Shown here: positions 38,313-46,611 of the stretch, piece after piece
Position numbering within the stretch: the first letter of the stretch is position 1
Layout of the letters: each line of letters opens with the position of its first letter
Source: F22 sp963675625
GTDB taxonomy: Bacteria > Bacteroidota > Bacteroidia > Bacteroidales > Bacteroidaceae
Assembly: GCA_963675625.1 (NCBI GenBank)
Contig: OY776497.1
Location: forward strand, 1,612,001-1,676,000
Length of the DNA: 64,000 nt
Direction of reading: 5' to 3'
Translations under genes and position numbers: made by a program
Notes under the pieces: model-generated
Databases searched by the model: none
Seen by the model: the letters and a program-made list of their open reading frames with translations, nothing else
Told to the model about the DNA's origin: nothing

Positions 38313-39485
38313 ATGATGAAATCAATTAAAACATTATACAAATTATCTACAGTCGTTTTAGCGACTGTAGTATTGGCTGCATGCAATGACGTTGTCACTT
38401 ATAACGATAATTATGATGATGGTATGACCTCTAAGGGGGCACCTGTTATTTCTGGAATATATGATATCTCAGATAATACAGTGTCTTTGTCTGAGGGCTC
38501 ACTTGAGCAGATGCTTAAGATTTCTGGAGAAAACCTAAGCCATGTTGAGTCTATTTACTTTAACGATGTTATGGTAGACTTAAGTGAAGTCTATGCAACT
38601 GCAGATACGACTTATCTACCAGTGCCAAGAACACTTCCCACAGAAGTTACAAATATATTGACTTATACTACGGAGTTGGGAACAACAACTCGTGATTTTA
38701 AGGTACAGATCCCTTCATTGAAAGTTAAAGGGTTGTATAATGCCTTTGCACTGCCAGGTGATACTGTTCAAGTTATGGGATCGTTCTTTGATCTTTATGG
38801 ATTTGGAACAAATGAAGCTGCCACTTTCTCGTTGGATGGGGCAGTACTTCCACTTGACACGCTTAATCTAAATAGTGAGTATATGGCTGTAATTCTTCCA
38901 AAAGATGCGCCAGACAATGCAACAATAACTGTTTCTTATCCAAATGTAGATGGTCAGGGTACTTTTTCAATGCCATATCGTAACATAAAGGATATTGTTT
39001 GGGATTTAAGTGATCCAAGTGCTTGTGGATTATGGGCTGGTACTGACTTTATAACTGATGGTAGTAATGCGGCGGATCCTCAATTGTTATATAAAGACTT
39101 TATTCGTGTACAAGGTAGTTTCTCGGCTTGGTCATGGAATAATTTACCTTGTGGTGGATTTAATCTTACGGAAGATGCAGCGGCTAACTTCAACAATTAT
39201 CAATTAAGTTTTGAGGTCTCTTCTAAATCAGCGACTCCTTTTTATGATTCGGGTTCTGCTGGATATATTTTTCAGGTAAATGGAGGAAGCTATGCTTGGA
39301 ATCCGTCAGCACAAGTAAGTTTTAATACTTATGGAGAATGGGAAACAGTGTCTATCCCTTTATCGACCTTATGTAGTTCGTACACTGCTGGGTGGACAAA
39401 TTTGTTTATTATTCTTCAACCGAATGGCGACTGGAATGTAGACCATAGTTTCGCAAATATTCGTGTTGAACCAATTATTAATTAA
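38313..39485 (+). CDS. Surface glycan-binding lipoprotein (SGBP-B/SusE-position)
   Basis: The 390-residue protein has a lipobox with Cys24 (VLAACND), then IPT/TIG-like immunoglobulin repeats (about 40-220; GAPVISGIYD start, LKISGENLSHVESIYFNDV). The C-terminal domain of about 170 residues is rich in aromatic residues (FSAWSWNNLPCGGFNL). This layout and the position after SusD resemble surface glycan-binding proteins of xyloglucan and beta-glucan loci. The ligand cannot be told from sequence. Its stop overlaps the start of the GH3 gene. Confidence 0.8.
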   Translation: MMKSIKTLYKLSTVVLATVVLAACNDVVTYNDNYDDGMTSKGAPVISGIYDISDNTVSLSEGSLEQMLKISGENLSHVESIYFNDVMVDLSEVYATADTTYLPVPRTLPTEVTNILTYTTELGTTTRDFKVQIPSLKVKGLYNAFALPGDTVQVMGSFFDLYGFGTNEAATFSLDGAVLPLDTLNLNSEYMAVILPKDAPDNATITVSYPNVDGQGTFSMPYRNIKDIVWDLSDPSACGLWAGTDFITDGSNAADPQLLYKDFIRVQGSFSAWSWNNLPCGGFNLTEDAAANFNNYQLSFEVSSKSATPFYDSGSAGYIFQVNGGSYAWNPSAQVSFNTYGEWETVSIPLSTLCSSYTAGWTNLFIILQPNGDWNVDHSFANIRVEPIIN

Positions 39486-41818
39486 TGATGAAAACTAGTT
39501 TTTTTTTAAGTATTGTTTTTATGGTATCTCTTTGCTCATGCACTAAACAATCAGATTCTAATCAAGCTATTTATCTTGACGCTAATCGTCCTGTAGAAGA
39601 ACGTGTAGAGGATTTACTTCCACGTATGACTTTGGAGGAAAAAGTAGGACAGATGAATCAGTTTGTAGGTCTGGAACACATGAAGGCTAATAGCCAGACG
39701 ATGAATGCAGAAGAATTGTCTAATAATACGGCTAATGCATTCTATCCTGGGGTAGAAGAGAAAGACGTTATTGAGTGGATAAAGCAAGGATATATAGGTT
39801 CATTCCTGCATGTGCTTACTTTGGAAGAAGCCAATAGGATTCAGCATTATGCTATGGATAGTCGTTTGAAAATTCCAGTAATCTTTGGGATAGATGCTAT
39901 CCATGGAAATGCTAATGCTCCTGATAACACAGTTTATCCAACTAATATTGGGTTGGCTTGTTCTTTTGATACGTTGATGTGCTACCATATTGCACGTGAA
40001 ACGGCAAAAGAAATGCGGGCGATGAATATGCATTGGACTTTTAATCCCAATGTTGAAGTTGCTCGTGATCCTCGTTGGGGACGTGTAGGTGAGACGTTTG
40101 GAGAAGATCCTTTTCTTGTTTCTCAGATGGGTGTCGCGGCGGTCAAAGGCTATCAAGGTTCATTATCTACTGGTGAAGATGTTTTAGCTTGTGCAAAACA
40201 TTTTATAGCTGGTAGTGAATCAGTTAATGGTACTAATGGCGCACCTGCTGATATCTCTGAGCGTACTTTACGAGAGTTGTTCATGCCTCCTTTTAAGGCT
40301 TGTGTAGATGCTGGCGTTGGTAGCTTTATGACCGCACATAATGAGCTTAATGGAATACCGTGTCATAGCAATGAATGGCTCATGGAAGATGTGCTTCGAA
40401 AGGAGTGGGGCTTCCAAGGATTTGTGGTGAGTGATTGGATGGACATAGAACATCTTTACGATTTGCATCATACAGCTTCCAGCATAAAAGATGCTTTCTA
40501 TCAAACTATACAGGCTGGTATGGATATGCATATGCATGGAGTTAAATGGCTTGAATTGGTCACTCAATTAGTTCGTGAAGGAAAGATTAGCGAAAAGAGA
40601 ATAGATGAATCAGTACGACGTATATTAAAAATTAAATTTCAATTAGGTCTGTTTGAGCATCCTTATGCTGACGCTTCAAAAAGCATGGAAATTCGTCTTT
40701 GTGATGAACATCGTAAGACTGCTTTGGAGGCCTCAAGACAAAGTATTGTGTTACTAAAAAATAATGGATTATTACCTTTGTCTAAGGAGGGGTACAAACA
40801 TGTTTTGGTAACAGGGATCAATGCCGATGATCAGAATATCTTAGGTGATTGGAGTGCTCCTCAAAATCCTGATAATGTAACTACAGTGCTTGAGGGATTG
40901 CGCAGTCACTGTCCTAATGTAAATTATCAGTTTGTTGATCAAGGATGGGATCCACGTAATATGGATCAGAAACAGGTTGATAAAGCTGTACAAGTTGCTA
41001 AAAAATGTGATTTGAATATAGTTGTAGCTGGAGAGTATATGATGCGTTTTCGGTGGAAAGATCGTACGTGTGGAGAAGATACAGACAGAAGTGATATTCA
41101 GCTAGTTGGTTTACAAAATCAATTAATTGAACGCTTAGTTGCTACTGGTAAACCAACTGTAGTAATTCTTGTCAATGGTCGTCCATTAGGAACAGGATGG
41201 ATTGCTTCTCACGTAGATGCATTAATTGAGGCGTGGGAACCAGGGATGAGAGGTGGAACTGCTATTGCTGAGATTCTATATGGAGATGTTAATCCATCTG
41301 CAAAATTGGCAGTAACAATTCCTCGTAGTGTTGGGCAACAACTAATGGTTTATAATCATAAGCCATCTATGTATTTTCATCCATATACTTTGCATCCATC
41401 TACTCCATTATACCCTTTTGGATTTGGGTTGTCTTATACGACTTACGCGTATAAAAACTTTAGAATGGATAAAAAAGAATTGCAAACAGTAGAGCCAGTT
41501 CATGTGAGTGTAGACGTAACAAATACGGGAAAACGATCTGGAGTTGAGATTGTTCAATTATACATACGGGATATGTATAGCTCTGTATCACGTCCTGTAA
41601 AAGAACTTAAAGGATTTTATCGAGTTGCACTTAATCCTGGTGAAACTAAGACGGTGCAGTTTACTGTAGAACCGAAAGATTTAGCTTTTTACAATAAGAA
41701 GATGGAGTATGTTGTCGAGCCTGGTGAATTCCAGATAATGGTAGGTAGCTCAAGTCAAGATAAAGATTTACTTGTTGAGTCGTTAACCATAGACAGTGAA
41801 ACATTGATCAGTAAGTAG
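39485..41818 (+). CDS. Glycoside hydrolase family 3, lipoprotein
   Basis: The 777-residue protein has an N-terminal lipobox (LCSC, Cys19) and a GH3 barrel (about 35-395) with HWTFNPNVEVARDPRWGR, CAKHF and the nucleophile Asp317 in VVSDWMD. A GH3 C-domain follows (SIVLLKNNGLLPL, LVNGRPLG). A fibronectin-III-like domain closes the chain (DVTNTGKRSGVEIVQLY). Most relatives with this layout are beta-glucosidases; beta-xylosidase is possible. It overlaps the preceding gene by one base and is the last gene of the operon. Confidence 0.92.
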   Translation: MMKTSFFLSIVFMVSLCSCTKQSDSNQAIYLDANRPVEERVEDLLPRMTLEEKVGQMNQFVGLEHMKANSQTMNAEELSNNTANAFYPGVEEKDVIEWIKQGYIGSFLHVLTLEEANRIQHYAMDSRLKIPVIFGIDAIHGNANAPDNTVYPTNIGLACSFDTLMCYHIARETAKEMRAMNMHWTFNPNVEVARDPRWGRVGETFGEDPFLVSQMGVAAVKGYQGSLSTGEDVLACAKHFIAGSESVNGTNGAPADISERTLRELFMPPFKACVDAGVGSFMTAHNELNGIPCHSNEWLMEDVLRKEWGFQGFVVSDWMDIEHLYDLHHTASSIKDAFYQTIQAGMDMHMHGVKWLELVTQLVREGKISEKRIDESVRRILKIKFQLGLFEHPYADASKSMEIRLCDEHRKTALEASRQSIVLLKNNGLLPLSKEGYKHVLVTGINADDQNILGDWSAPQNPDNVTTVLEGLRSHCPNVNYQFVDQGWDPRNMDQKQVDKAVQVAKKCDLNIVVAGEYMMRFRWKDRTCGEDTDRSDIQLVGLQNQLIERLVATGKPTVVILVNGRPLGTGWIASHVDALIEAWEPGMRGGTAIAEILYGDVNPSAKLAVTIPRSVGQQLMVYNHKPSMYFHPYTLHPSTPLYPFGFGLSYTTYAYKNFRMDKKELQTVEPVHVSVDVTNTGKRSGVEIVQLYIRDMYSSVSRPVKELKGFYRVALNPGETKTVQFTVEPKDLAFYNKKMEYVVEPGEFQIMVGSSSQDKDLLVESLTIDSETLISK

Positions 41819-41845
41819 TAGTTTAATAGTAATTAGATTGTTTTA

Positions 41846-41907
41846 AGCAGTGGAATTTGATGGAAATATTTTGTGTGTTTCTAGCTTATTTCACTGCTAC
41901 TTTTTTA
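41846..41907 (+). terminator. Probable terminator of the Sus-like operon
   Basis: AGCAGTG (41846-41852) can pair with CACTGCT (41892-41898) around a long A/T-rich loop, followed by ACTTTTTTA. The long loop lowers confidence. Confidence 0.45.
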
Positions 41908-42065
41908 TAGGTATGGATAGGTGTCATCTTATTTGGCACTTAGTTGTGAATGAGATTTGTGATGGTTGTATGTTAATAAATTACTTCTTTTGAGAAGAGT
42001 GTTATATTAAGATACTTCCTTTGCAAACATGTGCATAAATTTTTAGGCTGAATTTATATCAACTT

Positions 42066-42097
42066 TTTGACAATACGTAGATAACTCTTTATCTTCG
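42066..42097 (+). promoter_or_regulatory. Promoter of the GH31 gene
   Basis: TTTG (42066-42069), 20 bases, TATCTTCG (42090-42097), about 28 bases before the start codon. One base departs from TAnnTTTG. Confidence 0.65.
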
Positions 42098-42125
42098 CCA
42101 CGTATCAATTAATTGACCTATAATT

Positions 42126-44747
42126 ATGAAGCATTTACTTATTCCAGCGAACTTTATTAGTATCGCTTTAATTGCTGTGCTTAGTTTTCTGTTTGTGTCG
42201 TGTACCAAGAAACAAACCAAAGGAACTAGTTATTTAACAGCTGAAAAAACGGCGGTATTTATGCCTGCTGGATTTGATTCCTTAGATTTTGTCCCTTCTG
42301 TTGCTTTAGTGAAGACATTAGATAAGGCTAGTGAAATTCCACAAAATTGGACTTTACGTCCTGTGTTTTCAACAGTAAATACCCCATATGAGACTATGTC
42401 CCGTTTAAATAATGATGGGAGTGTACCGATGCGTTATCGAGCAAAAATTTCGGGATTAGAGGGCGTTGATTTCTATGGCACTGGTGAACAAACTGGTGAT
42501 TTAAAAAGAAATGGTACTATTGTACCTTTATATAATAATGATAATTATATGTGGTCCAAGGGTCGCATGTATCAATCTATGCCTTTTGTGATGGGTGTAC
42601 GTCCAGATGGAACAGCATTTGGTGTGATTGCAGATGCAACATCTCGTGGTGAAATTTCATTGAAAGATGGAGCAATTACTATGGATTTTGAAAATCATCC
42701 ATTTAAGGTTTATATTTTTGAAGAAGCTAATCCTACCGATGTTGTTAGTCATTTAGCTGAATTAGTTGGTCATATGCAATTGCCACCAAAGTGGGCTTTA
42801 GGATATCAGCAAAGTCGTTATTCATATATGAGTGAAAAAGAGGGTAAAGACATCATGAGAACTTTCCGCAAAAAGAAGATACCATGTGATGTAATATGGT
42901 TCGATATTGATTATATGGATGGTTTTAGAATCTTTACTTTTAACAATAAAACATTCCCCAATCCTAAACGTCTAAATGATTTCGCACATAGTATTCACTT
43001 TAAGACGGTTTATATGATTGACCCTGGTGTGAAGGTCGATAAGGGGTACTCAGTATATGATCAACTAGTTGCAAATAAAGGATATGTTCTTAATAAGAAA
43101 CCAGTTGTAGGAGAGAAAGACCAAGACGCAAGTACATCTTTAGCAGTGCAAGTCTCTGCAACAAGTTCACAAAGTGAGGTGAATCAACCACTAGCTATGA
43201 TAGATAACGATCATGCAACTTATTGGTTGAGCAATATTTCTGATAAGCATCCAGCAGTAATCGTAGATTTAGGAGCTAATAGTGAAATCTTAAATATAGG
43301 TATTGAATGGCATAGTATACATTTTCCAGTAGATTACACTATTGAGACATCTAATGATAAAACAAGCTGGAAACTCTTTAATAGCATTAAGAATCAGAAA
43401 ACTGGAGGTTTTGTTGAAGTACCTTATAAAGAGCAAACTCAGGCACGTTATGTTCGTATATCTTCTAGCAAATTTGCTAAGAAAGCTAATGAGCAAATTG
43501 GTATTCACGAAATTATGCTTAATGGAGATCCTGTCAATTACGATAATCCAGATATGCCAGATGATATGGCTGGAGGTCGCGTGTGGCCAGGTATGTGTGC
43601 CTTCCCAGACTTTACTCAACCAGCGACACAAGAATGGTGGGCTGGTCTTTGTAAAGACTTTATGTCAACAAATGAAATTGATGGAATGTGGAATGATATG
43701 AATGAACCTGCTGTATTTGGTGGTGGTGCATTGTTTACTTTACTTGATAGAGCATGGCATCCTGCTGGATATCAAACAGTTAATGGGGCATTGCCAGCAG
43801 GACCACATAGCCAATATCATAATGTATATGGAATGATGATGGTTGAAGCATCTCGTAAGGGGATTCAAGAAGCAAATCCAGATAAACGTCCATTCGTGCT
43901 TAGTCGTGCGAATTACTTAGGTGGGCATCGCTATGCAGCAACATGGACAGGTGATATTGCTGCTTCAGAAGCACATATGAAGATGACCACACCGATGTGT
44001 ATTAATATAGGATTATCAGGTCAGCCGTTTATTGGTCCAGATTCAGGTGGATATGCAGGTGATACAACTCCTGAATTGTTTGAAGAATGGATGGCTATAT
44101 CTCCTTTTTATCCATTTATGAGAGGACACACTGGTAAGGGACATAATCGCAAAGAACCTTGGTCTTTTGGACGTAAGATAGAAAACACTTTACGTATTGC
44201 TTTTGAACGCCGCTATAGATTATTGCCATATATATATACAACATTTGAAATAGCTAGTCGTACTGGAATGCCTGTGATGCGTCCACTTTTTATGACTTAT
44301 CCTAAAGATGCTGATTTCAGAAATGAGCATGATTATTTCATGTTGGGAGGTGATGTTTTAGTGAAACCTAATTGGACAGATAAACATTATAAGCAATTAG
44401 AAGCTTGGAAGCCATTTTCTTTAGTGAAAGGGGACACGGCTAAGGTCAATCCTACTACCTTCCTGCGTCCAGGTGCAGCACTTGTCGTAGGTCCAGTTAT
44501 GCAATTTACTGATGAGAAAACTTTAGAAAAGATTACGTTGTACGTGAATTTTGATAAGAATGGTCAAGCAACTGGTACCTTATATGAAGATGCTGGTGAT
44601 GGATATAGATACAAGAATGGAGAATATTGTCGTACAACATTTATTGTAACTAAGGGGACCAACCAAAATGGTTATACAATTAAGACAAGTTATGAAGGAA
44701 AAGTTCAAACTGTAGTCAAAGACGTTAACATAGTCATTTTAGATTAA
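42126..44747 (+). CDS. Glycoside hydrolase family 31 with inserted discoidin-like domain, lipoprotein
   Basis: The 873-residue lipoprotein (lipobox VSC, Cys26) has the GH31 N-domain (about 60-220), the first half of the barrel (KWALGYQQSRYSYMSEKEG, IWFDIDYMDG), and the nucleophile Asp524 in MWNDMNEP. The acid/base is Asp610 in TWTGDIAASE. Between the two barrel halves, about residues 330-470, sits an F5/8 type C (discoidin/CBM32-like) domain: VSATSSQSE, DNDHATYWLS, VIVDLG, VDYTIETSND, ARYVRISSS and IGIHEIMLNGDP. GH31 enzymes include alpha-glucosidases and alpha-xylosidases; the specificity here is open. It has its own promoter, outside the main operon. Confidence 0.92.
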   Translation: MKHLLIPANFISIALIAVLSFLFVSCTKKQTKGTSYLTAEKTAVFMPAGFDSLDFVPSVALVKTLDKASEIPQNWTLRPVFSTVNTPYETMSRLNNDGSVPMRYRAKISGLEGVDFYGTGEQTGDLKRNGTIVPLYNNDNYMWSKGRMYQSMPFVMGVRPDGTAFGVIADATSRGEISLKDGAITMDFENHPFKVYIFEEANPTDVVSHLAELVGHMQLPPKWALGYQQSRYSYMSEKEGKDIMRTFRKKKIPCDVIWFDIDYMDGFRIFTFNNKTFPNPKRLNDFAHSIHFKTVYMIDPGVKVDKGYSVYDQLVANKGYVLNKKPVVGEKDQDASTSLAVQVSATSSQSEVNQPLAMIDNDHATYWLSNISDKHPAVIVDLGANSEILNIGIEWHSIHFPVDYTIETSNDKTSWKLFNSIKNQKTGGFVEVPYKEQTQARYVRISSSKFAKKANEQIGIHEIMLNGDPVNYDNPDMPDDMAGGRVWPGMCAFPDFTQPATQEWWAGLCKDFMSTNEIDGMWNDMNEPAVFGGGALFTLLDRAWHPAGYQTVNGALPAGPHSQYHNVYGMMMVEASRKGIQEANPDKRPFVLSRANYLGGHRYAATWTGDIAASEAHMKMTTPMCINIGLSGQPFIGPDSGGYAGDTTPELFEEWMAISPFYPFMRGHTGKGHNRKEPWSFGRKIENTLRIAFERRYRLLPYIYTTFEIASRTGMPVMRPLFMTYPKDADFRNEHDYFMLGGDVLVKPNWTDKHYKQLEAWKPFSLVKGDTAKVNPTTFLRPGAALVVGPVMQFTDEKTLEKITLYVNFDKNGQATGTLYEDAGDGYRYKNGEYCRTTFIVTKGTNQNGYTIKTSYEGKVQTVVKDVNIVILD

Positions 44748-44779
44748 AAGATAACATGTAGATTTTTTGGAAAGTAAAA

Positions 44780-44823
44780 CGGGTATATTTCTGATGTAAA
44801 TTAGAATATACCCGCTTTTTTTA
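44780..44823. terminator. Terminator between convergent GH31 and recN genes
   Basis: CGGGTATATT pairs perfectly with AATATACCCG (10 bp) around a 15-base loop, with seven T residues after it on the + strand. It lies between two converging genes; the A-rich left side may let it act on both strands. Confidence 0.88.
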
Positions 44824-44843
44824 TTTAGTGTGATGGCTAAAAA

Positions 44844-46517
44844 CTACTTTAGTTGGTTTGTCATTAATAATTCCTCTGCATTTTCGAGTGCGGCTTGTGT
44901 GACGTGTGCTCCACTGAGCATATGAGCTATTTCTTGAATACGTCCAGTTCTATCCAATTCAATCATGTGACTATTTGTTTCAGTATCAGTGTCTTCTTTA
45001 TATACTCTATAATGTGTAGAGCCCATCGCTGCAATCTGTGGCAGGTGAGTAATACTAAGAACTTGACGTTTATGTGCTCCCATATCTTGCATAATATGGG
45101 CCATTTTTGTCGCAATTTCTCCAGAAACTCCTGTGTCAATTTCATCAAAGATAATGGTTGGCATTTTTACAATGTCTGCGATAAGTGCTTTCAAGCAAAG
45201 CATAACACGTGCAATTTCACCACCTGATGCAACTTGGTCTATCCGTTCAAGTGCACCATTCTTATTAGCACTAAATAGATATTGAATTGTGTCTGCCCCC
45301 TTAGGTCCTAGTTCTTTACGAGGAATAATAGAGGCCTCAAAGCGCACATGAGGCATGCCAAGGGGTTTCAAACTCAAAACCATCTTTTGGGCTATCTCTT
45401 CACCAGCCTTTTGGCGAAGCTTTGTCAGTTCAATAGATAAGGTTAATGCTTCTTGATAGTGTTTCTCAATGTTAGTTTCTAAGAGTGCAATCTCATCGTC
45501 GTAAGCACTAATAGTAGATAGTTCATTGCTAATATCTTCCCAAACTTGTAGCAATTCATCCATCGTTTGAACTCTATGCTTTTGCAGTAAAGAGTTGATT
45601 AAGTCTAGGCGTTGTTCCATCTCCAATAGAAGCACAGGATTGTGTTCTACACTTTCAGCGATACTTTCGGCTTCAGCTGAGATGTCTTTTAGTTCAATGC
45701 GACATGATTCTACACGTTCTTGGAGTGTTTTGGCTTCGGGCATAAAGTCTTCTAGTTGGCTTAACTCATTACGTATTTCACGTAGCCCTTCTAAGATGCC
45801 ACTTTCTTCTGCTTCAAGACGACCATGTGTCCTTTGCATAGTTTGTAATATGTCCTGTGAATGGGAAGCACGTTCTATATCAATTTCTAGTTGTTCTTGT
45901 TCTCCAGACTTCAATTGGGCTTCTTCAAATTCTTGCAAAAGGAAGTGCTTATAATCTTGATCTTTTTGTGCTTCGAAAGCTTTTTCACGTAGAGTTTTTA
46001 GGGCAGCTATGCTCTTTCTCCAAGCCTCATAGCTTTGGTTATATTGGGCTTGTATAGCTTGAGTGTGCCCAATCAAATCTAGAACGTACAATTGGAAGTC
46101 TTCCTTACCTAATAACAAGTTTTGATGTTGTGAGTGGACATCTATAAGTTGTTCTCCAAGTTCACGCATAAGTGTAAGTTGAGCAGGTGTATCATTTATG
46201 AATGCACGACTCTTTCCAGTCGTCATAACCTCTCTGCGGATGATACAATGTCCCTTATCATATGGAAAATCATTTTCTTCGAACCATGGCTCCATGCCAT
46301 AGCTTTCAAGCTCGAATTCAGCTTCAATTGTACAGCGCTTAGCACCTTTCTTGATAGCTTTCATATCTGCTCGATGACCAAGTAGTAGGTGAATAGCACC
46401 TAATATAATTGATTTACCAGCACCAGTTTCACCCGTAATCACGGCAAAGCCTGGATGCCATTCCATCTGTAAGTTCTCTATAAGGGCGTAATTTTGAATT
46501 TGTAGGGATGTCAGCAT
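44844..46517 (-). CDS. recN: DNA repair protein RecN
   Basis: RecN is an SMC-like ATPase that organises broken DNA ends for recombination. The 557-residue protein has a Walker A (GETGAGKS, residues 29-36), a long central coiled coil (about 150-360), the ABC signature ASGGEIARVMLCLKAL, and a Walker B segment TIIFDEIDTGVSG. The length is normal. It follows the AddB-like and AddA-like genes on the same strand, making a double-strand-break repair cluster. Confidence 0.96.
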   Translation of the reverse strand: MLTSLQIQNYALIENLQMEWHPGFAVITGETGAGKSIILGAIHLLLGHRADMKAIKKGAKRCTIEAEFELESYGMEPWFEENDFPYDKGHCIIRREVMTTGKSRAFINDTPAQLTLMRELGEQLIDVHSQHQNLLLGKEDFQLYVLDLIGHTQAIQAQYNQSYEAWRKSIAALKTLREKAFEAQKDQDYKHFLLQEFEEAQLKSGEQEQLEIDIERASHSQDILQTMQRTHGRLEAEESGILEGLREIRNELSQLEDFMPEAKTLQERVESCRIELKDISAEAESIAESVEHNPVLLLEMEQRLDLINSLLQKHRVQTMDELLQVWEDISNELSTISAYDDEIALLETNIEKHYQEALTLSIELTKLRQKAGEEIAQKMVLSLKPLGMPHVRFEASIIPRKELGPKGADTIQYLFSANKNGALERIDQVASGGEIARVMLCLKALIADIVKMPTIIFDEIDTGVSGEIATKMAHIMQDMGAHKRQVLSITHLPQIAAMGSTHYRVYKEDTDTETNSHMIELDRTGRIQEIAHMLSGAHVTQAALENAEELLMTNQLK

Positions 46518-46611
46518 AGTTCTATATTATTTGTAGTCCTAGTTGTTTAGTGCAAATGTACTATATTTTTGGCAATCGTTCAACCTGATCCATGCAAATC
46601 TCTTGCCTACC

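Larger units (their letters stand above)
41819..42125 (+). other. Gap between GH3 and GH31 genes
   Basis: No gene is seen. It holds a probable terminator for the Sus-like operon and a separate promoter for the GH31 gene. A single TGTGCATAA 9-mer (42030) is not part of a cluster. Confidence 0.6.
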
